A DNA stretch of 64,000 nt from Corynebacterium pacaense (GCF_900169525.1 NZ_LT821240.1:383684-447683), one strand, 5' to 3'. Positions 26,953-37,697 are shown, numbered from the stretch's first letter. Numbers and translations are program-made. The notes: generated by a model not told the origin, from the letters alone.

Positions 26953-28605
26953 CTATTCCACTCCGATCTCCACGAGGTTGAGCATTCCAGTTGCAGGATA
27001 GACGGTGATGTCGACATCGGTGTGGGTTCCGAGTCCGTCGCGGAAGGTGGTCTCGTTGAAGTCCGCGGCCTTGTCCTGTGAGATCAGCAGGGTGACCTGC
27101 TCGCCGCCGCCGTCGAGAAGCTTCAGGCAGGTGCGCGCGAGCGCGTCGGTGAGATCCTCGGACACCAGGATTATCTCCGGGCCGTTGAAGGCCAGGATGT
27201 CGCCCCTGGAGCAGGCACCGACCGAGGTCAGTGCGGCGCCGGTGGCGGTGCGCAGGACCGCGGTGCGCATGGCCACCGCGGCCTCCGCCATGGCGTAGGC
27301 GTCCACGCCGAGGGGCTGGGAGGGATCGTGGACGGAGGCGGCGGCGATTCCGCTGACCAGGGTTGAGGTGGGCAGGATGGTGATTGCCTGATCGAAGGCG
27401 TAGCTGGAGCGTTCGATCGATGCCAGCTCGCGTTTGTTCAACAGGCCGTTGGGCAGCAGGATCACCTCGTTGGCCTCGGAACGGCGCACCCTGGTCACGA
27501 TCGTCGATACGATGTCATCGGCCGATTCATCCCGGTCGGCCTCGGCGGGGTTGCGCGGTACCACCCACACCCCCGCCTCGGAGTAGAGCTCGGTCAGGGT
27601 GCCGTACGGTGTCACCGCGATGACCACACGGTTGGGTGCCTCCGGCGAGACGGTGTGATCGGGGAGGATCTCCAGGCGGAGGTCCTCCACCCTGCCGCTG
27701 GCGAAGGCCAGTTCGATCACCTCCCCGGCGCGCAGGGAGTGGATGTGGACGGTGCCGCGGGTATCGGTCTCCCTGGCGACGATGAGGCTCCGACCCAGCT
27801 CGGCGAGTCCGGTGTGCAGAAGGTCGAGGTCCTCACCGCTGTCGCAGGTGATGAAGAACATCACCTCCAGCTCACCCTGCCTGCCGTGGTTGAGGGGCGA
27901 TGGGGAGATCGGGAGGTCAGTGGCGGTGTTGTCGGTGGGTTGTCTGTGATTGTTGAGGATCTGCGCGAGCAGCGCCTCCAGCAGGATCACCAGCCCCTGT
28001 CCCCCGGCATCGACCACGCCGGCTTCCCGCAGCACCTCCAACTGGGAGGGGGTGCGGGCCAGCGCGGTACGGGCGGCGTCGACGGCGTCGGTGACCACAC
28101 CGAGCATGTCGTCCCTTCCCGGATCCCCACCGGAGTCCTCCGCCGCGATCGCCGCCGCCCGGAGAACGGTGACCACGGTCCCCTCCACCGGATCGGTGAT
28201 CGCGCGGTCCACCAGCGAGCGCGCGATGCCCAGAGCGCGTCGGATGGCGCGTGCATCCAGAACCCCGTCCGCCGCGGATTGCGCAACCGCGCGGAGTACC
28301 TGGCTGAGCACGACCCCGGAGTTTCCGCGGGCGCCACGGACCGCACCGATCGACAGCGCCTGGGTCACCTCCGCCACATCGGCATCGCCTGGCAGTTTCA
28401 TCGCCTCGGCCCAGGCAGCCTCCATGGTGTGGGTCATGTTCGAGCCGGTGTCCGCGTCCGGCACCGGGAACACGTTCAGCGCGTTGATCTCGGCGCGGCG
28501 TTCGGAGAGCTCCTGCACGGCCTCGGCGGCCCACCCGAGGACACCGGCGGCGTCGAGGGCCGTCGGAACAGCGGTAGCCGGATTCTCACTGCTGGGGCTG
28601 GACAT
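26953..28605 (-). CDS. DAK2-domain kinase (FakA-like)
   Basis: This 550-residue protein has an N-terminal DAK2 (DhaL-like) domain with the ATP/metal motif NVFPVPDADTGSNM and GARGNSGVVLSQ, then a middle and C-terminal FakA/YloV-type domain (EVILLPNGLLN). In Firmicutes FakA with FakB phosphorylates fatty acids. No FakB gene is seen here, and whether corynebacterial members act on fatty acids is unknown. Genes of this family often sit next to recG, as here with a 3-bp gap. Confidence 0.87.
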   Translation of the reverse strand: MSSPSSENPATAVPTALDAAGVLGWAAEAVQELSERRAEINALNVFPVPDADTGSNMTHTMEAAWAEAMKLPGDADVAEVTQALSIGAVRGARGNSGVVLSQVLRAVAQSAADGVLDARAIRRALGIARSLVDRAITDPVEGTVVTVLRAAAIAAEDSGGDPGRDDMLGVVTDAVDAARTALARTPSQLEVLREAGVVDAGGQGLVILLEALLAQILNNHRQPTDNTATDLPISPSPLNHGRQGELEVMFFITCDSGEDLDLLHTGLAELGRSLIVARETDTRGTVHIHSLRAGEVIELAFASGRVEDLRLEILPDHTVSPEAPNRVVIAVTPYGTLTELYSEAGVWVVPRNPAEADRDESADDIVSTIVTRVRRSEANEVILLPNGLLNKRELASIERSSYAFDQAITILPTSTLVSGIAAASVHDPSQPLGVDAYAMAEAAVAMRTAVLRTATGAALTSVGACSRGDILAFNGPEIILVSEDLTDALARTCLKLLDGGGEQVTLLISQDKAADFNETTFRDGLGTHTDVDITVYPATGMLNLVEIGVE

Positions 28606-28616
28606 AGTGCAATACT

Positions 28617-29276
28617 TTACAGCCGCCAGTCCACCGGTGAGGCACCGAGGCTGAGAAGGATCTCATTGGCACGGGAGAATGGGCGGGAGCCGAAAAAGCC
28701 TCTCGACGCCGACAGGGGCGAGGGGTGGGCCGAGCAGATGCACGGGGTGTCGCCGAGGAAGGCGCGACAGCTCTGCGCCTGTCTGCCCCAGAGGATGGCC
28801 ACCAGCGGCCGCCCGCGCTGTGCGAGTGCGCGGATCGCGACCTCGGTGACCTTCTCCCATCCCTTCCCGCGGTGACTCGCCGGTTTCCCCGGAGCCACGG
28901 TGAGCACGCGGTTGAACAGGGCAACCCCCTGCCTCGACCACGCACTGAGGTCACCGTCGCGGGGGACGGCGATCCCGAGATCCGCGGACATCTCCCGGAA
29001 GATGTTCGACAGGCTCCGCGGTAGCGGCCGCACACCGGCGCGGGTGGAAAAGCTCAGGCCCATGGCGTGACCCGGGGTCGGATAGGGGTCCTGGCCGACG
29101 ATGAGCACCTTCACCTCGTCGAAGGGGTAGGTAAACACCCGGAAGATGTCCTCCCGTGCGGGAAGGTACGCCTTCTGCCCGTCGAGGAACTCCACCAGCT
29201 CAGCGATCTCCGTGGAGACGGGTTCGAGCACCGGCATCCAGGACGGGTGAATTGGCAGATCGCCGACGATACCCAT
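28617..29276 (-). CDS. ung: Uracil-DNA glycosylase
   Basis: Ung removes uracil from DNA. It shows the water-activating loop [17 protein letters not shown], the NRVLT strand and the Leu-intercalation loop [11 protein letters not shown]. The ATG at 29,276 overlaps the thiL stop (ATGA), giving a 219-residue protein; an ATG five codons earlier, inside thiL, is also possible. Confidence 0.95.
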   Translation of the reverse strand: MGIVGDLPIHPSWMPVLEPVSTEIAELVEFLDGQKAYLPAREDIFRVFTYPFDEVKVLIVGQDPYPTPGHAMGLSFSTRAGVRPLPRSLSNIFREMSADLGIAVPRDGDLSAWSRQGVALFNRVLTVAPGKPASHRGKGWEKVTEVAIRALAQRGRPLVAILWGRQAQSCRAFLGDTPCICSAHPSPLSASRGFFGSRPFSRANEILLSLGASPVDWRL

Positions 29277-30262
29277 CAGAAGCTCGTCCATCCCATGGAG
29301 AAGGCGGGAGTTTTCCGGTCCAGGGTGACCAGATCATCGGGCCGAGATTTGCTCACGCGTCCGATGGCACGGAATCCGCTGGGTGGTTCACCGAAGGTGG
29401 TGGCCAACAGGGTGTGGTCCTCGCCTCCGCTGAGGATCCATTCCCAGGGATCGCGCCCGAGCAGAGCGGCGGCGCCGCTGAGCAGATCATCAGGTGCGAT
29501 CGCGGAGGAATCGATATCAATGCGCACCCCGGAGTTCTTCGCTATCTGGGACAGGTCCCGGATGAAGCCGTCGGAGTTGTCCGTCATGGCGGTGGCCCCC
29601 GCCGCGCGTGCGACCATGCCGCGCCCCGGAGTCAGTTCCGGCGCGCAGTGGGCGAGGACCAGCTCGCTGAATTCCGGGGGGACATTCACGCGTCCGAACC
29701 GCTGGAGCAGGGACAACCCGGCCCCCGAGTAGCCGATCCTGCCGTGGGCAACCACGGTTTGTCCCGGTCGGGCGCGACCGAGAGTCAGCGCGGGAAGCGA
29801 ACCCCCGAGGGAGCCGAGGGCGGTGACCGAGAGTACCAGTGAATCCCCCGATGTGATGTCCCCTCCGACCAGCTCCGCGGAGTATTCCCCGACGCGGTCG
29901 CCGATCCCGCGGGCGAGTCCGCGAATGAAGTCAACCGGGGTGTGCGGCGGTGCCGACAAGGCCAGGAGTGCGGCCACCGGTCTTGCACCCATGGCCTCGA
30001 TATCGGCGAAGTTCTGCACGATCGCCTTCTTCCCGATTTCCGCCGGTGTGGACCAGTCGAGCTGGAAGTGCCGACCCTCCACGAGCATGTCCGTTGTGGC
30101 CACGGTCCTGGAATTCGGGGTGGCGTGACGCAGGACGGCCGCGTCATCGCCGTTGAGGGCGGACCCCGCCTGTTCGGTGATCACGCGGATCACCTCGAAC
30201 TCACCGATCTCACCGACCGTGGGTCCACCGAGAAGTTGGTCGGGAAATGTCAGCTTGTACAC
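29276..30262 (-). CDS. thiL: Thiamine-monophosphate kinase
   Basis: ThiL phosphorylates thiamine monophosphate to the active cofactor. The 328-residue protein has [38 protein letters not shown] and [12 protein letters not shown], the PurM-fold ATP and metal motifs. The start is a GTG at 30,262 with aggag 12 nt upstream. A tataaa-like -10 box lies further up, back to back with the promoter of the divergent DUF3515 gene. Confidence 0.95.
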   Translation of the reverse strand: MYKLTFPDQLLGGPTVGEIGEFEVIRVITEQAGSALNGDDAAVLRHATPNSRTVATTDMLVEGRHFQLDWSTPAEIGKKAIVQNFADIEAMGARPVAALLALSAPPHTPVDFIRGLARGIGDRVGEYSAELVGGDITSGDSLVLSVTALGSLGGSLPALTLGRARPGQTVVAHGRIGYSGAGLSLLQRFGRVNVPPEFSELVLAHCAPELTPGRGMVARAAGATAMTDNSDGFIRDLSQIAKNSGVRIDIDSSAIAPDDLLSGAAALLGRDPWEWILSGGEDHTLLATTFGEPPSGFRAIGRVSKSRPDDLVTLDRKTPAFSMGWTSF

Positions 30263-30322
30263 GCTCTCGCTCAGCTCCTATGTGATGCACGATCAGTGTT
30301 TTATAGTCTAACCGCCCCCGGG

Positions 30323-30339
30323 TAGGCTCAGATTCCATG
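30323..30339 (+). promoter_or_regulatory. Leaderless promoter of the DUF3515 gene
   Basis: taggct (30,323-30,328) lies 8 nt before the ATG at 30,337 and there is no ribosome site. A second box, tatagt, lies at 30,302-30,307. Confidence 0.45.
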
Positions 30340-31311
30340 AGTGCCGAGAAGCAGAACCCGGGGGCGATCAACAAGACCCCCATGGTCATCGCCCTGATCC
30401 TTTCCCTCATTCTGGTGGCAGCGGTGCTGATCGGCGCGCGGGTTCTGCTCGGGCCCGCGGGTCAGCAGCGCATCTCCATGGGGGCCCTGCCCGCCCCGGA
30501 TGCGGAATCGGAGGGCTGCTCGAAGCTGATGGAGGATCTCCCGGACAAGGCGTTCGGGCACACCCGTGCCTCGCTGGTTGATCCCGTGCCGGCCGGAGTT
30601 GCCGCATGGGCCGGCTCCGACCTGGAACAGGTGACCCTGCGGTGCGGTGTCTCGATGCCCTTCCAGTACACGGCGCTGTCGGACACCGTCGAGGTCGGGG
30701 GCACCACCTGGTTGCCGGTCGGCGATGTCACGGCGGGATCGAGTCTGAAGACCTGGTACTCGGTGGACCGCTTCCCGGTGGTTGCCATCACGGCGGACTC
30801 TGTGGGCACCGGTGGCGCGGACAACCCGGTGGAGCCCTTCTCTCCGGCGGTATCCATCCTGGAGAGCCGCGACCCGCAGCCCTACCCCGCCCCCCTGGTG
30901 GACCTGCGCGCCGCCGGTGCACCGCCGTCCTGCACCGCCCTGGAGGACCGGCTTCCGGAGAGCTTCGAGGTCGGCGGCGAGGATTCGGTGACCTACACCC
31001 GCATCGAGGTGGACCGGATGCGGGCCGCCGGTTACGGAAGTGATGCCCTGGGCTGGCATGCGGACGGCATGGAGCCGGTTGTCCTGCGGTGCGGGGTGGA
31101 GGCCTCACCCAACTACGCCGCGGGTGCGGTGCTCCAGCAGGTCAATGGCATTCCCTGGTTCGAGGATACGGTCCTCGCCTCGGGCACGACCTCCTCGACC
31201 TGGTACGCGCTGGGCAGGGAAACCGACATCGCCATCTCCCTTCCCCAGGCCGCCGGCCAGATTCTGGTGCCCGTGACCGGGGCCATCGAGGCGACGGTAC
31301 CCCAGCGCTGA
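30337..31311 (+). CDS. Tandem DUF3515 membrane-anchored protein
   Basis: This 324-residue protein has one N-terminal membrane segment (PMVIALILSLILVAAVLIGA) and an extracytoplasmic part of two related DUF3515 modules, about residues 60-165 and 200-320. Each has a first Cys (GCSKLMEDLP / SCTALEDRLP), a TLRCGV or VLRCGV strand, and a TWYSVDR or TWYALGR strand, so paired cysteines may form disulfides. Most family members that I know carry one module. The function is unknown. It is divergent from thiL and convergent with ddl. Confidence 0.85.
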   Translation: MSAEKQNPGAINKTPMVIALILSLILVAAVLIGARVLLGPAGQQRISMGALPAPDAESEGCSKLMEDLPDKAFGHTRASLVDPVPAGVAAWAGSDLEQVTLRCGVSMPFQYTALSDTVEVGGTTWLPVGDVTAGSSLKTWYSVDRFPVVAITADSVGTGGADNPVEPFSPAVSILESRDPQPYPAPLVDLRAAGAPPSCTALEDRLPESFEVGGEDSVTYTRIEVDRMRAAGYGSDALGWHADGMEPVVLRCGVEASPNYAAGAVLQQVNGIPWFEDTVLASGTTSSTWYALGRETDIAISLPQAAGQILVPVTGAIEATVPQR

Positions 31312-31337
31312 TACCGCGACCCCGGGCGCCCCGGCCC

Positions 31338-32429
31338 CTAGGCTCGGTGCAGGGCCTGCTGAATAAGGATATCCAGGAGTTCCTCGTAGCCCACCCCTGA
31401 CGCGGCGAAGACCTGGGGGTACATCGAGATCGGGGTGAAGCCGGGCATGGTGTTGATCTCGTTGAGCACCGGACCGTCGGCGGTGACGAAGAAGTCCACG
31501 CGCGCCAGCCCCTCGCAGGCGAGGGCCTGGAAGGTCTCCACGGCCAGGGACTGGATCAGTTCGGTGGTCGCGGCGTCCAGGGACGCGGGAATCTCGGCGC
31601 TGACGACATTGTCCAGATATTTGGTGTCGAAATCGTAGAACCCGCCCTCGCCGGCGCCGGTACCCTCGAGCAGTGCCGGGACCGAGGCCACGATGCGCCC
31701 CTCGGGGTACTGCAGCACCCCGCACTCGACCTCGACGCCGACGATCTCCGATTCCACGATGACCTTTTCATCGTGCATCCTGGCGAGCTCAACGGCGGCC
31801 CTGAGATCGGCCCAGTCGGTGACCCTGGAGATGCCGATCGAGGATCCCCCGCGCGCGGGTTTGACGAAGACGGGCAGGCCGAGGAGGTTCTTCTCCGCCT
31901 CGCTGAGCTCGAAGCGGTTGCGCAGGATCACCTCGCGGCCCACCGGAAGCCCCTCCGCCACCATCAGTTTCTTGGAGAACTCCTTGTCCATGCCCGCGGC
32001 CGAGGCCAGGACCCCGGGGCCGACCACGGGGACGTCGGAGAGTGCGAACATCCCCTGCACGGTGCCATCCTCGCCGAAACGTCCGTGCAGAACGGGGAAG
32101 ATCACGTCGGCGGCGGCGTAGAGGCTGCCATCGGAGTAGTGGAACTCACCGCGGTGCGCGGGATCGAGGCTGGGCCTGACCTCCTCGCGGTGTTCCACCT
32201 CCGGCATGCGTCTGTCGACAATGCGCAGCACACCGGGGTCCGACTCCCCGACCACCCAGGCACCGTCGACAGTGATGCCGACGGGGATGACCTCGTATTT
32301 ATCCGCATCGAGGTGCGAGATCACCGCACCGGCCGAGACGCACGAGACGGCATGTTCTGAGCTGCGGCCGCCGTAGATGACGGCCACGCGGATTTTTCCG
32401 GAACTGGGCTTGCTCACTGGGGTACTCAC
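31338..32429 (-). CDS. ddl: D-alanine--D-alanine ligase
   Basis: Ddl joins two D-Ala for peptidoglycan. The protein has 363 residues: IYGGRSSEHAVS near the start, VLHGRFGEDGTVQG, the ATP-grasp lid FVKPARGGSSIGISRV, and the C-terminal metal and substrate motif FFVTADGPVLNEINTMPG. The start is a GTG at 32,429. It lies downstream of gpsA on the same strand (25-bp gap), a common actinobacterial pair. Confidence 0.96.
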   Translation of the reverse strand: MSTPVSKPSSGKIRVAVIYGGRSSEHAVSCVSAGAVISHLDADKYEVIPVGITVDGAWVVGESDPGVLRIVDRRMPEVEHREEVRPSLDPAHRGEFHYSDGSLYAAADVIFPVLHGRFGEDGTVQGMFALSDVPVVGPGVLASAAGMDKEFSKKLMVAEGLPVGREVILRNRFELSEAEKNLLGLPVFVKPARGGSSIGISRVTDWADLRAAVELARMHDEKVIVESEIVGVEVECGVLQYPEGRIVASVPALLEGTGAGEGGFYDFDTKYLDNVVSAEIPASLDAATTELIQSLAVETFQALACEGLARVDFFVTADGPVLNEINTMPGFTPISMYPQVFAASGVGYEELLDILIQQALHRA

Positions 32430-32453
32430 ACCGATGAAGCTTACAGCGAATAT

Positions 32454-33452
32454 CTACTCCGCCTTCTTCGACCTGCCCATCAGGGCGACAATCATGTCGC
32501 GGACATCCAGACCCTGGTGGCACACGCTGTACACGGCGCGGGTGATGGGCATGTCCACATCGAGGCCGGTGGCCAGATCGAAGATGGAGGCCGAGGAGGT
32601 CACGCCCTCGGCCACCTGACCGTGGGTGGCCTCGCGTGCCTGGCGCAGTGACTCACCCCGGCCCAGACGTTCGCCGAAGGTGCGGTTGCGCGAGAGCGGT
32701 GAGGAGCAGGTGGCCACCAGGTCGCCCATACCCGCAAGCCCGGAGAAGGTCCGGGCATCCGCACCCATGGCCCTGCCCAGGCGGGCGATTTCGGCGAGTC
32801 CCCTGGTGATCAGCGAGGCGTTGGAGTTCTCCCCCAGTCCGTGTCCATGTGCCATTCCGCAGGCCAGCGCGATGACGTTTTTGCAGGCGCCGCCAAGCTC
32901 ACAGCCGATGACATCGGTGTTGGTGTAGGGGCGGAAGTAGGGTGCGGCCACCGCGGCCTGCACGAGTTTCGCGCGGTTTTCATCCTCGCAGGCGATGACG
33001 GTCGCCGCGGGCTGCTCCTCGGCGATCTCCCGGGCCAGGTTCGGCCCGCTGAGGACCGCGATGCGCGAAGGTTCGGCGCCGGCGACCTCCGAGATCACCT
33101 GGCTCATCCGCAGGTGCGTTCCCGCCTCGATGCCCTTGGCCAGGCTCACCAGCGTGGCGTCGCCCGGGATGATCTCCCGCCAGGCCGCGAGGTTCTCGCG
33201 CAGCGCCTGGCTGGGCACGGCGAGCACGACGATGGACGCCTGTGCCAGGGCCCGCCCCGCGGACGAGGTGGGGCGGATTGATTCCGGCAGAGTGATCCCG
33301 GCGAGGTAGTCGGGGTTCTCGCGGTTATCACGAATGGTCTCCGCCAGTTCGGGGCGCCGCGCCCAGAGCGTGACCGAGTTGCCTGCATCAGCGAACACCT
33401 TGGCCAGGGTGGTCCCCCATGAGCCCGCACCCATCACCGCGACGGAAACCAC
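32454..33452 (-). CDS. gpsA: Glycerol-3-phosphate dehydrogenase [NAD(P)+]
   Basis: GpsA makes sn-glycerol 3-phosphate for phospholipids. The NAD-binding [10 protein letters not shown] is near the N-terminus; [11 protein letters not shown], the catalytic Lys in [13 protein letters not shown], and [12 protein letters not shown] follow. I chose the GTG at 33,452 (then [12 protein letters not shown]): the site gaaagga lies 8 nt upstream of it, whereas the ATG three codons earlier overlaps that site. Confidence 0.96.
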   Translation of the reverse strand: MVSVAVMGAGSWGTTLAKVFADAGNSVTLWARRPELAETIRDNRENPDYLAGITLPESIRPTSSAGRALAQASIVVLAVPSQALRENLAAWREIIPGDATLVSLAKGIEAGTHLRMSQVISEVAGAEPSRIAVLSGPNLAREIAEEQPAATVIACEDENRAKLVQAAVAAPYFRPYTNTDVIGCELGGACKNVIALACGMAHGHGLGENSNASLITRGLAEIARLGRAMGADARTFSGLAGMGDLVATCSSPLSRNRTFGERLGRGESLRQAREATHGQVAEGVTSSASIFDLATGLDVDMPITRAVYSVCHQGLDVRDMIVALMGRSKKAE

Positions 33453-33613
33453 CAGATACATCCTTTCGACGTCCTACATTGACGGTTCAAGAGTAACCCA
33501 GATGACCGGCCGCCTCGACACGCCGCGACCAATCCCGTGCGCGGTGGCGGGACCTGGGGAACAATGGATGTACATCTCAACTCTCCCCCACTCGAAAGGT
33601 GAACCGGCCACAC

Positions 33614-34627
33614 ATGTCGAACAAGGCCAATGCACAGCCACACGAGGTGGACAAGGATCAGGATTCCGCGATGCTGATCAATGGCCGTCTGCAACAGATC
33701 GGGTCCAAGCCGGCGCAGGACTATGCACGCCCGACCCTTGCCGCTGGGGCCGTGTTGTGGCGCGGTGACATCACCACACCCGATGAGATCGAGGTGGCGG
33801 TCATCCACCGCCCGCACTATGACGACTGGTCCCTGGCCAAGGGCAAGGTGGATCCCGGTGAATCCATCCCCACCACCGCCGCCAGGGAGATTCTGGAGGA
33901 GACCGGCTATGACATCCGCCTGGGGAAGCTGATCGGCAAGGTCACCTATCCGGTGCTCGATCGTCTGAAGGTGGTCTACTACTGGACCGCGCAGGTCCTC
34001 GGCGGCGATTTCACCCCGAACCATGAGGTTGATGAGCTGCGCTGGCTGCCGGTGGATCAGGCCTGTGAACTGCTCAGCTACCAGGTGGACACGGAGGTGC
34101 TGGCCAAGGCGGCCAAGCGTTTCCGCACCGCGACAACCACCCGTGTCCTCTACATCCGGCACGCCCGCGCGCACCGCCGTGAGTCCTGGGCCGGCGATGA
34201 CAACAGGCGACCCCTGGACAAGAAGGGGCGCAGGCAGGCGGAGATGCTCGTTCCCATGCTGCTCCCCTTCAAACCCACCGCCATCTATTCCGCCGTGCCC
34301 GACCGCTGCCAGTCCACCGCGCTGCCCCTGGCCGATGAGCTCGGTGTCGAGGTCACGGTGGACGCCCTCTTCGGCGATGACGCCTGGATTGCGGACATGA
34401 ACTCCGCCAAGGCCCGTTTCATGGAGGTGGTCAACGGCGGCGGCGTGCCCGTGATCGTCGCGCAGGGCACCGTGATCCCGGACATGGTCGCCTGGCTCTC
34501 GGCCAACGGCACGCTGCCCATTGACACCGAGATCAAATCGAAAAAGGGCAGCGTCTGGGTGCTGAGCTTCCACGACGGTCAGCTCACCGGAGCCGACTAT
34601 CTGGCCAGTGCCCTGCCGGTGAAATAG
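33614..34627 (+). CDS. Nudix hydrolase fused to a histidine-phosphatase domain (MutT1-like)
   Basis: This 337-residue protein has two domains. Residues 40-165 hold a Nudix box (GKVDPGES...REILEETGY). Residues 180-330 are a histidine-phosphatase fold with YIRHARAHRRESW (RHG-type motif). This matches mycobacterial MutT1, which acts on 8-oxo-(d)GTP and diadenosine polyphosphates. The ATG at 33,614 gives MSNKANAQPHEVDKDQ; a cgaaaggtg ribosome site lies 12 nt upstream. It is divergent from gpsA. Confidence 0.9.
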   Translation: MSNKANAQPHEVDKDQDSAMLINGRLQQIGSKPAQDYARPTLAAGAVLWRGDITTPDEIEVAVIHRPHYDDWSLAKGKVDPGESIPTTAAREILEETGYDIRLGKLIGKVTYPVLDRLKVVYYWTAQVLGGDFTPNHEVDELRWLPVDQACELLSYQVDTEVLAKAAKRFRTATTTRVLYIRHARAHRRESWAGDDNRRPLDKKGRRQAEMLVPMLLPFKPTAIYSAVPDRCQSTALPLADELGVEVTVDALFGDDAWIADMNSAKARFMEVVNGGGVPVIVAQGTVIPDMVAWLSANGTLPIDTEIKSKKGSVWVLSFHDGQLTGADYLASALPVK

Positions 34628-34655
34628 CCAGCTTGTCGACGCCCGCAACGAACCG

Positions 34656-34681
34656 ACCCCCACCGCAACCGCGGTGGGGGT
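34656..34681. terminator. Terminator between the Nudix gene and leuD
   Basis: An 11-bp perfect stem acccccaccgc / gcggtgggggt with an aacc loop and a short T tail lies between convergent genes, so it may serve both. Confidence 0.8.
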
Positions 34682-34702
34682 TGTGCGCGGGCGGGAGCGT
34701 CG

Positions 34703-35296
34703 TCAAGCGAGGGTGCGCGGCTTGAAGGCCGGGCGGCTCTTCTCAAACTCGGTGATCTGATCCTCCTTGCGCAGGGTCAGGCCGATATCGTCCAGGCCCT
34801 CCATCAGGCGCCAGCGGATGTAGGGGTCGACCTCGAAGCCGACGACCACATCATCAGCGGTGACCTGCTGCTTCTCCAGGTCCACGGTCATCTTCATGCC
34901 GGGGTTAGATTCCATGATCTTCCACAGCAGTTCAATGTCCGACTGTTCCATCAGGCCGGTGAGCAGGCCGGCCTTGCCGGAGTTGCCGCGGAAGATGTCG
35001 GCGAAGCGGGAGGAGAAGACCACGCGGAATCCGTAGTCCATCAGCGCCCACACCGCATGTTCGCGGGAGGAGCCGGTGCCGAAATCAGGTCCGGCGACCA
35101 GGATGGAGCCGTTTTTGTAGGTGTCACTGTTGAGCACGAAGCTCGGGTCACTGCTGCGCCAATTGGAGAACAGTCCGTCCTCGAAGCCCGTGCGGCTGAC
35201 CCTCTTGAGGTAGACGGCGGGGATGATCTGGTCGGTGTCGACATTGGAGCGCCGCAGCGGGACGGCCACGCCGGTGTGGGTGGTGAATTTTTCCAT
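34703..35296 (-). CDS. leuD: 3-isopropylmalate dehydratase small subunit
   Basis: LeuD pairs with LeuC to isomerise 2- to 3-isopropylmalate in leucine synthesis. The 197-residue swivel domain has [35 protein letters not shown] and [15 protein letters not shown]. It follows leuC with an 17-bp gap and shares its promoter. Confidence 0.97.
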   Translation of the reverse strand: MEKFTTHTGVAVPLRRSNVDTDQIIPAVYLKRVSRTGFEDGLFSNWRSSDPSFVLNSDTYKNGSILVAGPDFGTGSSREHAVWALMDYGFRVVFSSRFADIFRGNSGKAGLLTGLMEQSDIELLWKIMESNPGMKMTVDLEKQQVTADDVVVGFEVDPYIRWRLMEGLDDIGLTLRKEDQITEFEKSRPAFKPRTLA

Positions 35297-35313
35297 GGTG
35301 TGGGTTCCTTACC

Positions 35314-36759
35314 CTAGAGATCGGCCGGTGAGGACAGGGTGCCGCGGATCGCGGTCGCCGCCGCGACAGCGGGTGAGACGAGGTGGGTACGCCCACCGGG
35401 GCCCTGGCGTCCCTCGAAGTTGCGGTTGGAGGTCGAGGCGGAGCGCTCGCCCGGCCCCAGCTGGTCCGGGTTCATGCCCAGGCACATGGAGCAGCCCGCG
35501 GTGCGCCATTCCGCGCCGGCGGCGGTGAAGATCTGATCCAACCCCTCGTCCTCGGCCTGCTTCTTCACCCGCTCGGAGGAGGGCACGACCAGCATGCGGA
35601 CATCCTCGGCCACCTTGTGGCCCTTGATGATGTCGGCGGCGATGCGCAGATCCTCCATGCGTGCGTTGGTGCAGGAGCCGAGGAAGACGGTGTCAACCCT
35701 GATGTCCCGCAGCGGGGTTCCCGGAACGAGGTCCATGTATTTCAGTGCCTTCTCCGCGGCGAACCTGTCGTTGTCGTTGGTGAAGTCCTCCGGGTCCGGC
35801 ACCGAGGCGCTCAACGGCAGACCCTGGCCCGGGTTGGTACCCCAGGTGATGAAGGGTGTCAGTGCGGAACCGTCGATGTGGACGACCCTGTCAAACTCCG
35901 CGCCCTCATCGGTGGGCAGGGTCCTCCAATAGGCCACGGCCTCGTCCCAGTCATTGCCGGTGGGAGCCAGATCGCGACCCCTGACGTAGTCGAAGGTGGT
36001 GTCATCGGGGGCAATCATCCCTGCCCTCGCCCCTGCTTCGATGGACATGTTGCACATGGTCATCCGGGCATCCATGGACAGCTTGCGGATGGCCTCTCCG
36101 CGGTACTCGAGGACATAGCCCTGACCGCCACCGGTGCCGATCTCCGCGATGATGGCCAGGATCAGATCCTTGGAGGAGACACCGGGCTGCAGCTCGCCGG
36201 AGACCTCGATGGCCATGGTCTTGAAGGGCTTCAGCGGCAGAGTCTGGGTCGCCATGACGTGTTCGACCTCGGAGGTGCCGATACCGAAGGCCATGGAGCC
36301 GAAGGCACCGTGGGTGGAGGTGTGGGAATCGCCACAGACGATGGTCATGCCCGGCTGGGTGGCGCCGAGCTGGGGGCCGACGGTGTGCACGATGCCCTGT
36401 TCCACATCACCCATGGGATGCAGCCGCACCCCGAACTCCGCGCAGTTGGTGCGCAGGGTCTCCACCTGGGTGCGGGAGACCAGGTCATTGATTTCCAGGA
36501 TGGATCCGGTCTTAATGCCCTCGGTGGGCACGTTGTGGTCCTCGGTTGCCAGGTGCAGGTCGGGGCGGCGCAGCTTCCGGCCGGCCAGGCGCAGACCCTC
36601 GAAGGCCTGGGGGGAGGTGACCTCGTGCAGGAGCTGGAGATCGATGTAGAGGAGATCGGGTTCGCCGTTCTCACCCTTGACCACGACATGGTCGCGCCAT
36701 ACCTTTTCGGCCAGTGTCAGCTTCTCTTTCGAGGTGCCGGCATCCACGGGGCTGGTCAT
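35314..36759 (-). CDS. leuC: 3-isopropylmalate dehydratase large subunit
   Basis: This is the 481-residue aconitase-type catalytic subunit of the leucine pathway. It carries the [4Fe-4S] ligands in [13 protein letters not shown] and [10 protein letters not shown], together with [14 protein letters not shown]. It is divergent from ltbR with a 230-bp shared control region. Repression of leuCD by LtbR is established in C. glutamicum and is inferred here from the same arrangement. Confidence 0.97.
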   Translation of the reverse strand: MTSPVDAGTSKEKLTLAEKVWRDHVVVKGENGEPDLLYIDLQLLHEVTSPQAFEGLRLAGRKLRRPDLHLATEDHNVPTEGIKTGSILEINDLVSRTQVETLRTNCAEFGVRLHPMGDVEQGIVHTVGPQLGATQPGMTIVCGDSHTSTHGAFGSMAFGIGTSEVEHVMATQTLPLKPFKTMAIEVSGELQPGVSSKDLILAIIAEIGTGGGQGYVLEYRGEAIRKLSMDARMTMCNMSIEAGARAGMIAPDDTTFDYVRGRDLAPTGNDWDEAVAYWRTLPTDEGAEFDRVVHIDGSALTPFITWGTNPGQGLPLSASVPDPEDFTNDNDRFAAEKALKYMDLVPGTPLRDIRVDTVFLGSCTNARMEDLRIAADIIKGHKVAEDVRMLVVPSSERVKKQAEDEGLDQIFTAAGAEWRTAGCSMCLGMNPDQLGPGERSASTSNRNFEGRQGPGGRTHLVSPAVAAATAIRGTLSSPADL

Positions 36760-36989
36760 GGAATGTCACCATCCTTCATTGTAAAAATCCCACAAGGTGA
36801 GATAGAAATATCGTTTAATGAGACAGTATAGCCGATCGTCCCCATGGAACATAACCTTTTCGGCGCGGTCGCCATTCCCCCCGATTTCCCTGTGAGCCCA
36901 GTGTTTTCCCGCCCTCCGGCAGCTACCACGGACCCCGGATGAACCGGGGCCCGCCACCATCCCATACAGTGAAATGATAGATTCAGGGT
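36760..36989. promoter_or_regulatory. leuCD / ltbR divergent control region
   Basis: On the leuC strand a tatact -10 box lies at 36,825-36,830, about 65 bp before leuC. On the ltbR strand an extended -10 (tgatagatt, 36,975-36,983) ends 6 nt before the ltbR ATG, so ltbR mRNA looks leaderless. The AT-rich block 36,785-36,830, around the leuC -10 box, is the likeliest LtbR operator, but I see no clean palindrome. Confidence 0.5.
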
Positions 36990-37697
36990 ATGGGACAGCA
37001 GGACATCATCGAGGACTCCACCGAAAGCGGGATCAAGGTACTCGACCGCGCGGTGCTGATCCTCAACGTCATAGCGGAGGAGCCACGTTCACTGGCGGAA
37101 CTGGCCACGGTGACGGGCCTCCCGCGCGCCACGGCGCACCGTCTGGCCACCGCACTCGAGGCCCATGGCATGCTCGCCAGGGCGAGGGACAACCGGTGGA
37201 CCATCGGGGCGCGCCTGGCCTCGCTCGGCGCCCAGGGTGCGGACACCCTGATCGAAACCGCCACCCCCATCATGACGGAGCTGGTCGAGCGCACCGGGGA
37301 ATCCGTCCAGCTGTACCGGCTGACCGGCGGCTCGCGCACCTGCGTCGCCGCCAGCGGCCCCTCATCGGGCCTGACCAACGTCGTTCCGGTGGGTACCCGG
37401 ATGCCGCTGAACGCCGGCTCCGCCGCCAGGGTCTTCGCCGCCTACAGCTCAACCCCGCTCACCGACGCCTACACCGCCGAGCAGCTCGAGGAGGTCCGCC
37501 ACACCGGGCTGGCGGAATCCGTCGGCGAACGCGATATCGGGCTGGCCAGCCTGTCCAGTCCCATCTTCGATTCCAAGGGCACGATGATCGCGGCGCTGTC
37601 CATCTCCGGGGTGGCCGAACGCCTCAGGCCCCATCCGGCGGCGGTGTGGGGAACCGAGCTCACAGACGCCGCCCACCGCCTGAGCGCCCTGCTCTAG
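36990..37697 (+). CDS. ltbR: IclR-family regulator of leucine/tryptophan biosynthesis
   Basis: This 235-residue protein has an N-terminal winged helix (IKVLDRAVLILNVIAEEP, SLAELATVTGLPRATAHRL) and a C-terminal IclR effector domain (VPVGTRMPLNAGSAARVFAA). Its place divergent from leuCD identifies it as LtbR (AreB/NdgR group), a repressor of leu and trp genes in C. glutamicum. leuB, another known target, is at 52.7 kb. Its last four bases overlap the convergent HD-domain gene. Confidence 0.9.
   Translation: MGQQDIIEDSTESGIKVLDRAVLILNVIAEEPRSLAELATVTGLPRATAHRLATALEAHGMLARARDNRWTIGARLASLGAQGADTLIETATPIMTELVERTGESVQLYRLTGGSRTCVAASGPSSGLTNVVPVGTRMPLNAGSAARVFAAYSSTPLTDAYTAEQLEEVRHTGLAESVGERDIGLASLSSPIFDSKGTMIAALSISGVAERLRPHPAAVWGTELTDAAHRLSALL

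Noticed and set aside
29276..30336. Riboswitch upstream of thiL
   Set aside because: The gap between divergent genes is only 74 bp and shows no TPP-riboswitch elements.
35383..36831. 482-codon open frame opposite leuC
   Set aside because: Pure antisense shadow of leuC with Gly/His/Val-rich nonsense composition.
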